From Linum tenue (lineage: Eukaryota; Streptophyta; Magnoliopsida; Malpighiales; Linaceae), in the NCBI GenBank assembly GCA_946122785.1, contig CAMGYJ010000006.1, positions 69,813,676 to 69,877,675 on the forward strand: a stretch of 64,000 nucleotides of DNA, read 5' to 3'. Below are positions 56,677-64,000 of the stretch, one piece after another; the stretch's first letter is position 1; each line of letters begins with the position of its first letter. A model generated the notes under the pieces. That model was given only the letters and a program-made list of their open reading frames with translations, made no database searches and was not told the DNA's origin. The translations under genes were made by a program, and so were the position numbers.

Positions 56677-58324
56677 TATGTTTATCAAATGTTTTCATGA
56701 AAAATAAACTCCCACCATATTGTGAACAACATTATATACAGCTACACTAATGTAATGCCGAATTCTTCACCGCAAATTTTTTCCCGTTTTTTATTTGTTA
56801 TCTTATTTTACAGTAGTTTGTGAGATGCCACAAAAGAAGAGGAAGATGGGAGAAGCCGACAAGGCATGTTATGACGCACACTACATTCGTTTTGTTAGAG
56901 TAAAGAGACACTCAACAGTCAACATGCTTGCACACGAGCTCTCCTCTCTCCAACTGCATAGCAAAGCATAAAACTAGCTTTTTCATGGTTTATCCATTTA
57001 TACTACGGCCTCTCTTTCGGTGCCTATAGCTAGCTACCCACCTATATCCTCTTCTAAGTAGCGATCCTTGTTAATTACTACTTACTAAACGTATGTGGGG
57101 AAATTTAAAATTCACAAATAAACGGATGCTTAAATCAACTGGTATATCTACAGGTCAATTGACAGCTTCTGAATCACGTATCTCGATGAGCCGGAATTAA
57201 CTGATTTATAACAATGAAACTTAATTGAAACATATTTTGATAAGTCATATATAATTAGGGATTTCAATAGGAAAGAAATTGTTGGAAAACTATGTAGTGG
57301 GTGTGGGCAAGTTGCGAATCTATGGCTGCCTGGTTAGGGTTGGGGGCCTCATCATTGGCATACAACTGGAAATGCACTATCTAGCTAGCTAGCGTTTTAG
57401 TTTATTATAAAGGGAAAGGACGTTGGTTGATGATGACCGTGCAACCATGTAGTAATTGCAGCCATGAACATGATGAGATGAGATGAGATGAGATGAGATG
57501 AGATGAGATGAGATGCATGCGGCTGCGGCGTCGACCGGACAGTACAGATGGAAGTGCACTTGCACTACCAAACCATCCATCCATCTCCTACTCTTGCAAG
57601 CTATTCATTCAATATATACATATATGACCCACCCACGTACGAAAACACCAACCCATTTTCGTACCTTTAGTTTTCATATTAAATTTGCAAGACAAAGTTT
57701 ATTATACGTAAAGATAATTGAATTTAGTATTTAGTTAATTTACGGTCAGAAGAGACTAATTTCACTATATTTGAGCATATACATATTACGTACAGAGAGA
57801 TGAGAAGATATAATATTTTCTCCATATGGTCTAACTGGTAATTTCAATCTAGAAAAGAAAAGGTTACCATTACTATTTAATATCTAAGTTATTTATCTAA
57901 AAAAAAATCAACAAATTCGAGCATACTTAGTTGAATAGATTTCGGAATCAATTTGGAGGAGAGAAAGATGACGAGTAATTTATTATTTTTCTTTCATTAT
58001 TAATTCTTTCTGATTTTTTTTTTTTTTTGCATTTTTATGTAATTTTTATTATTTTATATTAGTTGTGTCTTTGGTCTATATATGCCATGTATTTGTGTTT
58101 GTTGAATATTCAATATAAATTTTCTATTATCTATGCAAAACTATTGTTAAGAAAAATATATATTATTATGAATATCGTCAATTCAAATTGCTAAGAGATG
58201 GGAGGATTGAGCTAGCTAGGTGGTTTGAAATGACTTCATGAAATAATTGCTAAAGAAATCAATTTGATTGTGGGGTCTATATATGAAATTATCCAATGAT
58301 TCAGGAATGAAGACGATCTTATAG
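56677..58324. other. Intergenic; pentanucleotide microsatellite
   Basis: No gene is supported. An (ATGAG)n microsatellite of about nine units lies at 57472-57515. The remainder is AT-rich. Confidence 0.5.
57472..57515. repeat. (ATGAG)n microsatellite
   Basis: About nine uninterrupted 5-bp units, a likely polymorphic marker. Confidence 0.95.
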
Positions 58325-58350
58325 TAAGAATAGGGGTTAATATTTTCGTA

Positions 58351-58466
58351 TGGCCTGAACTTTGACCAAAATAAATATTTTGGCCAATCTTTTCGATCTA
58401 TAACATCCTGGCCTGAACTTTGACCAAAATAAATATTTTGGCCAATCTTTTCGATCTATAACATCC
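58351..58466. repeat. 58-bp tandem duplication in the left TIR
   Basis: Two exact-looking 58-bp units start at 58351 and 58409, beginning 'tggcctgaactttgacc'. The right arm has the equivalent stretch once, so the duplication is specific to this end. Confidence 0.88.
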
Positions 58467-58666
58467 TGGCCTGAACTATACACCAAAATAAACAATTTGA
58501 ACAGATCCGACTTTCGACTTTTAACTTGGACTGTCAAAAGCGTTGACCGTTAGTCAACGCGCCATGTCCCTGCCAAGTCAGCATAAAATATTTAAAATAA
58601 TTCACAATTTCCACACATTCTCTAATTTTAAATTATTATAAATTAAAATAAATCATCTAATACCTT

Positions 58667-60459
58667 TTTTTATAATGGCGATGAAATTTTATTGCTAAAA
58701 AGAACAGAAAGAAAACAATACACTGTACAGACAAGGGAGATCACAAGGCCTGATCTCACTGTGTCACGACCAAAAGAAAACAAAGGATAAAAAAGAAAGA
58801 AAAAATAAAAGGAACGAACAGGATCACAAAGAACGGAAGGCAGCACACGAAACACACGAGAAATCGACAAAGAAAAGCAAACCAGACTGCTCCTACTCGT
58901 CGACGGAACAAACGAGACACGAAGCGAAGGAAAGACATGTCCCAAAGACAAAAGAACACCAAGGCAAATTTGAAGAAAGGCACTCACAACAAGGCATTCA
59001 CATCCTTCCTTAGCTTTGTATCCCAACCGCTCCATCATCCACCCAACAGCAGGGAAATACAAAAACCAAAAAACTCTTCGCAGCAGTTCCCACCACTGGT
59101 AAAGCAGACGAACTCCACGAATCGCCAGGGGAACCGATCTGCAACAGGGAAACGTGGGTCACGGAGCATTGTAGAGGACTCTTGTGCTCTGATCATGGAG
59201 CCATTGCTGCCCCTCTTCTTTAGTGATTTTTCCCATTGCAACAGGCCATTCAATCATCGATTTAAAGGCTTTCCGAGCGACGATTGTGGGGTTCTGACTA
59301 GCTTCTTGAAAGATTCGTCGGTTTCGCTCGAGCCACAACTGCCATGTGATCGCGTGCAAAGCACAAAAGTTGATCCATTCGTTGATATTGTTTGGGGGGC
59401 TGGATTTCCAATCTTTGACTGTTGAGAAGATGTCTTCACTGGTGTTGGCGATGCTCGGACAGGCAGTTCTGCACTTGAACCAAACTTCCTTGCCGTAGTC
59501 ACACTTGATGAACAAATGGTCGGCGGATTCTTCTTCCTTTTCGCATAAGGCGCATCTGTTGGCGATCGACCACCCTTTTCTTTTGAGGTTGTCGAGGGTT
59601 TGAATCCTCTTTAGAGTTGTCAACCAAAGGAAGATGCATATTTTGGACGGAATGACCTGCTTCCAGATTGATTTTGCGGGAAAGTTGGCGTCTCCCTGGA
59701 ATTTATCCTTCACCAAGGTCCTGTAACAGAGAAGGCGTTGTCTGGGTCGGGAAGCCAGACTGAACGCCTCGGTCTGCTGGATACCCTGTTAGTGGCATGT
59801 CTATTAAGGAAATCAATTAAAGAGCATAACTCTCGCTCAGCTTCCCCCCTCAGCATAATATTTAGATGAATGTCTCAATGGTTACGTTCTACATTACCGT
59901 TTCTGACGCTGGAGATTCTGGCTTTAGGATCGGACGAAACCGCGGCGACCCGGGGGAAGTTGACAGCAAGACATGTATTGGGGATCCAAACATCATGCCA
60001 AAAGGAACACCACGCTCCGTTGCCAGGATCAATGCAGGTCGAGTTCCAAAACTTGTCGTGAACTTTCGAGATGTTGGCCCAGGTTGAATTAGCGAATCCA
60101 TTGTTGCATCTGTTGGGGTACCAAAGAGAATGAGGGTTGGGGTATTTATGATTTATCAAGGTCCTCCACCATCTATTGCCTTCATTAGCATATCTCCAGT
60201 GCCATTTACTCAGCATAGCTTCATTAAAGCTTGCCAAATCAGTGATACCCAGCCCCCCTTGAGATCGAGGGGCTTTACATCTCTCCCAGCTTACTAATGG
60301 AACCTTTACCGAGTCGCCATTTCCGTTCCAAATGAATCTGCACTGGATGCCTTCCATTCTATTGATGACTGTCTTCAGAGCCTTCAACAGGGAAAAAAGG
60401 TAGACAGATTGGCTGGATAGGACTGTTTTGTTGAGGACTACTCTTCCTCCCATCGATAG
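58667..60459 (-). mobile_element. 5'-truncated LINE with perfect 17-bp target duplication
   Basis: 'aaatcatctaatacctt' occurs at 58650-58666 and again at 60460-60476. On the minus strand the insert begins within ORF2 and ends with a short A-run next to the duplication. It interrupts the long-TIR element at 58334-60713. It is related to the LINE at 49880-52469 (same zf-RVT type, no RNase H). Confidence 0.94.
59159..60453 (-). pseudogene. LINE ORF2 C-terminal part (thumb and zf-RVT)
   Basis: The first segment (60453-59875) reads GGRVVLNKTVLSSQSVY, CRFIWNGNG, VPLVSWERCK and GLGITDLASFNEAMLSKWHW. It meets TGA at about 59877-59875, where a Trp codon would fit, continues in the same frame to near 59725, then changes frame. 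The last segment (to 59159) has IPSKICIFLWLTTLKRIQTLDNLKRKGW and CALCEKEEESADHLFIKC. No reverse transcriptase catalytic motif is present because of 5' truncation. Confidence 0.9.
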
Positions 60460-60722
60460 AAATCATCTAATACCTTAGTTAAACCAAAAATAAAAAACGA
60501 AAAAAAAATATTTATCAGATCTTCTGACTTGGCAGTGGCGTGGCGCGTTGACCGTTAGTCAACGCGTTTGACCGTCCAAGTTAACGGTCAAACATCGAGT
60601 TTGGCCAAATTGTTTATTTTGGTGTATAGTTCGGGCCAGAATGTTATAGATCGAAAAGATTGGCCAGGATGTTTATTTTGATCAAAGTTCAGGCCATACA
60701 AAAATATTAACCCTAAATATAG

Positions 60723-60994
60723 AGGAACACTTTTAGTTAACAACACAATCGGTTTAGGTTTAACTTTCATACTTAATCATTAGACTTTCGGCTGCAATGT
60801 CTGGAGTATATACATCTGGACAACCCATGCATATGTGTCAAAAGAGCTTTACCTCAGGCCCCCGATAATATTCCATCTTTCCGCATATAAACAGAAATGA
60901 ATTAGATAGAATTCAACGAGAAAAAAAAAGAAATGAATTAGATTGAGTCCATTTCAATTGTTACATGACATTGATTAGTGTGAATGTTTGTATC
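60723..60994. other. Intergenic
   Basis: Nothing recognised. Confidence 0.4.
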
Positions 60995-61002
60995 TCCATT
61001 TG

Positions 61003-61638
61003 TAGCGCTGGAAGTTTGGTATCGGTATTTGGGATATATCGAATACTGTACCGAATTTGTCTATATTTGATATTATCGAATATATGTATTATTTCGTGTC
61101 ATTGGGATTGAGATTGATTATCAATTGTTATTTGGTATTGGTGATTACGAGATTGGGATCGATATATACCGAAATACCGATCAATACCGAAATATAAGTT
61201 AGTGTGTATTTTATACTCTCAACTAAACTCTCTCATTTACTACTACGCGACCTTCAACCATCAAGAGTGTCTTTTAATTATACATGGATAATTTCATCAC
61301 TATTTCACACTAGTATTAGTCGTCTCTCAACCTCCAATTCCTCAAATTAAAGATTACCAATTACAAAAATTTGAGATGTTAGCTCTAGACAACTCAAGAC
61401 TCTTTGCTTAGTCTATTTGCCCTAAATTAAACAGTAAAATCTATGATATATATTTAATTATTAATTACAAAGGTAATTAATTTTTTATTCGATAATACCG
61501 ATTGGGATACCGAGGTACCGATTGGGATACCGAAATATTGAGGGATTGGGATTGAGATTGCTTTTAGGGTGCAATTCGATATTCGGGATTTCGGTATTTG
61601 GTATAAGGATACCGATACCGTACCGATTTCCGCCCCTA
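61003..61638. mobile_element. hAT-type MITE, 'accgaaatacc' family
   Basis: Related ends 'tagcgctggaa' and the inverse of 'taggggcggaa' are flanked by TCCATTTG (60995-61002) and CCCATTTG (61639-61646), 7 of 8 identical. The subterminal regions are packed with 'ggtatcggtat' and 'accgataccg' words in both orientations. There is no coding capacity. Confidence 0.82.
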
Positions 61639-61646
61639 CCCATTTG

Positions 61647-62570
61647 TCTTAGTTGCAACCTAAAGTTATATAATGTATATTACTGTCTAAATTGTCATTT
61701 ATCACCTTAATCACCATCTACCACTAGTTACCACCTATTATCAGTTTGCTATAAGACGGTATATTTGATTTTGAAATCCTCCACGCTCCCAAAAAAAAGT
61801 ATTTTAATCTCGTTACTAAAATATGACCCCACTCAAAATCAAAAAGTCATATATAATGATACACTCGACTGAAACCAATTGAGTATCATATCCTCTATTA
61901 ATATATGGTAGAGCTTTGTATAATTTTTTCCATTTTAAATTTTCTGCAACGAGAGTGAAAGAATAAAGGACATTATTGTCTTTACAATTATTTATTTATT
62001 TCAAATAAAAAAATATCAATATAAAGATTTGAACTCGGTTCTCTTCAAACAAAGACAACGATCATAACCAATTACACTAAATGAATTTGTAATTTATAAT
62101 TGAATACAAAACATACACAAAGTTAAACTCTGGAAAGTGAATGACTTTTACATCATGATCAACAAGTCCATTAAGTCTATCGTATGTATTTTTATGGTGC
62201 TTAATACTTCAATTTTCATAGTAGAGTTTCATGTAATTTTATCACTTTTAAAATTTATGCGCTCTCCTTAATTTTCGCTTAGGTAAATTTGTAATTGCCT
62301 AACATGGAAGAAACTATTTCTTTACTACGTGTTGTGTTATTATATTTTTCAATTTAAATTTAAATTTTATGCTTTTTTATCTTTGTTCTTATCTATTTCT
62401 AACAATCTAACTTTCTCCGAAAGTCTCTCCATCGTGTAATAGTTTGGCCCTTTCACTTCCCAGTACAAGGGCGCATTTGAAACTTAATCTTCCGGTTTCT
62501 CTTGGCATGACAGTTTTATTCTTGGGGATTTAAGCTGGGCAAGTAGAAGATTTCAAATCCGATATCAATA
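61647..62570. other. Intergenic; nothing recognised
   Basis: AT-rich with no supported gene. Confidence 0.4.
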
Positions 62571-62589
62571 CATGGTGAATAGAATGGAG

Positions 62590-63200
62590 TTTAATCAAGT
62601 AGTTATGGAATTGAACTTTGAGTAGAAGAGTTGGAATTGAGTTTGAGAATGGAAGTGGTGGGGGAAAGAAATTGTGTTTGGATTTGGTAGCAGGTAAAGT
62701 TCCACTGCAGCAGGTGAAGACAGAGAAGAGAGAGTTGGAGAGGGTAGTGAGCGAATTGATGAGGGTATTGAAAGATATGTAAGTGAAACTGGAGCAGTTA
62801 AAGAGAGACAAATGAGAGATGATGAGGATAGTAATGAAAATGGAGAGGGTATTGAAGGGCATGGAAGTGGACTGAAGTATGTGAAGGCAAACAAGGGGGA
62901 GATGAACATATTGATGAAATTGGAGATGAGTGTTGGTTTTAGCGAACTTATTACAACTTCCCCTGATGAAGATGAGTTGACAAAACACAAGAATAAGATT
63001 GAGAAGTTGAAGAGCGAGTTGACAAGAACCCCAATTGAAAGGAAATTGAGGGCTAGTGAGAGAAGGTCTATCAAAGTAGCAGAAATGGAGTTGTAGAAGT
63101 AGAATTAAAAAGTGAATGTTTGGTTGAAACATATGTCTCTTGAGATTGAAGATAGAGTGGATAAAAATTTGGTCGTTCAACGAAGAGTGGTGGCTATTGA
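62590..63200 (+). pseudogene. Remnant of a coiled-coil protein gene
   Basis: Plus-strand frames interrupted by stops read as Glu/Lys/Leu-rich helices: QQVKTEKRELERVVSELMRV (stop near 62781), then 62812-63096 with KANKGEMNILMKLEMS, DEDELTKHKNKIEKLKSELT and ERRSIKVAEMEL. The heptad-like pattern and a DEDEL...K...L segment resemble long plant coiled-coil proteins, but I cannot name the family. At least two stops and no clear splice sites suggest a decayed gene or retrocopy. The long minus-strand frame over the same region is a shadow of the purine-rich composition. Confidence 0.4.
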
Positions 63201-64000
63201 CTCTTTAGGTTTATGGTTTTTGCAGCTACCAGTACCACAACCTATTTCTATCTTAAAACGAGGAATCATTGATTGATTCACTGAAAGTAGCTCGATTCTT
63301 TATTCAACTTACTGAAACTGATAGATAATGAGTGTCTAATTTTGTGCCTTATGACTTTGATAAAGGCTATCGGTATATTGGAGGTAAACCTAATTTTGTC
63401 GTTTGCTCTCAAGTTTTGATGGTTCCCTCTTAGCTTAGTTTTTAGTACATAGTTGACTTGAACCAATAACTCTCCATTTTTTTTATTAATGGCATATTGT
63501 TCCTAAAAGGTGAGTATCGAACCCTTTATGTAGGATTGTGAGGTTTCAAATTCAGTTTCAAACTATATATGGGTCGTGTGGTAATTCCTATGAGCTTTTA
63601 TATTCTATCTTTCTTGACAATCAACTAATCAATATAATATTATTATTATTATGAAAACGAAACCAATGATACATATCTATATTTTATATTCTTAAATGAC
63701 TATGGTATTTTTTCGAGTGTTCGACCTATATATGTTTTCTTTATGTATCATCACAATCGAAGAATTGTCAAAAAAATTAAACAGGTTGATAGACTTAAAA
63801 CGTAACATAAAAATATAAATAATCAAATATGAACATTCCGGCCAACGAAATGAGATATAAGCTAGTTGTTAAAAAATTATCTTCCTTAATTGGTTTCTGA
63901 TTGGCTTTGAAACAAGTACGTACTTTAAACATACATCTTTGGTCTCACATGCGGCGGTTTTTATCTTTTCTTAACAAACCTTTTGTTTTTTCGTCGTGAC
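63201..64000. other. Intergenic; nothing recognised
   Basis: No supported feature up to the end of the window. Confidence 0.4.

Larger units (their letters stand above)
58334..60713. mobile_element. Long-TIR Mutator-like non-autonomous element with a LINE inside
   Basis: The outer ends 'gggttaatattttcgtatgg' (left) and the inverse of 'gggttaatatttttgtatgg' (right) continue as inverted repeats for about 200 bp on each side (shared 'ggccaatcttttcgatc', 'gcgttgaccgttagtcaacgcg'). The flanks TAAGAATAG (58325-58333) and TAAATATAG (60714-60722) match at 7 of 9 positions and look like an aged 9-bp target duplication. Without the LINE at 58667-60459 the element would be about 570 bp and non-coding. 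Confidence 0.78.

Noticed and set aside
62530..63180. 216-codon open frame on the minus strand
   Set aside because: It is a Ser/Leu/Phe-rich mirror of a purine-rich plus strand; the plus-strand pattern looks more protein-like and no domain is visible on the minus strand.

Overview
This is flowering-plant nuclear DNA, most likely from a eudicot. It is AT-rich and gene-poor, with plant-type spliced genes (GT-AG introns, some about 85 bp), plant LTR elements primed from initiator tRNA-Met, Mutator and hAT elements, plant LINEs and a SAUR gene. The species cannot be told from the sequence. Only one ordinary host protein gene is clearly supported: an intronless SAUR auxin-response gene at 26348-26800 (- strand). 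Almost everything else recognisable is a transposable element, and several are nested.

Layout. 1-6560: intergenic DNA with a few palindromes, one degenerate tandem duplication and a MITE candidate. 6566-13866: a complete, apparently intact Ty1/copia retrotransposon (Copia-1). Its two 749-bp LTRs look identical, its target duplication is GTTTG/GTTTG, its gag-pol is open over 1399 codons, and an extra 315-codon ORF lies between pol and the 3' LTR. 15002-15746: hAT-type MITE. 16520-21994: a complete Mutator-like element with 80-bp TIRs and a perfect 9-bp target duplication. It carries a four-exon mudrA-like transposase (one nonsense codon) and a convergent two-exon gene for a GRF zinc-finger, coiled-coil, membrane-anchor protein. 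22150-23234: a 1.1-kb fold-back element. 26.3-27.0 kb: the SAUR gene and promoter. 28630-29282: an internally deleted hAT element that keeps the transposase dimerisation domain. 30649-39247: a 5'-truncated RNase H-bearing LINE split by a second, older copia element (Copia-2, 30978-38379). Copia-2 is related to Copia-1, has the same extra ORF, and is inactivated by a stop codon, frameshifts and loss of a catalytic Asp in reverse transcriptase. 39.3-46.6 kb: intergenic DNA with hAT MITE copies. About 46.6-53.6 kb: a decayed copia element of another lineage with a LINE inserted in its reverse transcriptase. 55254-55653: fold-back MITE. 56379-56671: a complete 293-bp TRIM. 58334-60713: a Mutator-like long-TIR element containing a 1.8-kb LINE with a perfect 17-bp target duplication. 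61003-61638: hAT MITE. 62.5-63.2 kb: a decayed coiled-coil reading frame.

How the parts work together. Copia-1 has every cis element (TATA, poly(A) signal, primer site, several polypurine tracts) and every enzymatic motif needed for retrotransposition, so it may be a recent mover and a possible helper for Copia-2. The shared extra ORF, with a conserved globular part and an acidic tail, and the two-gene MULE are the most interesting systems in the window. All comparisons were made by eye from the sequence; no search or alignment program was run.
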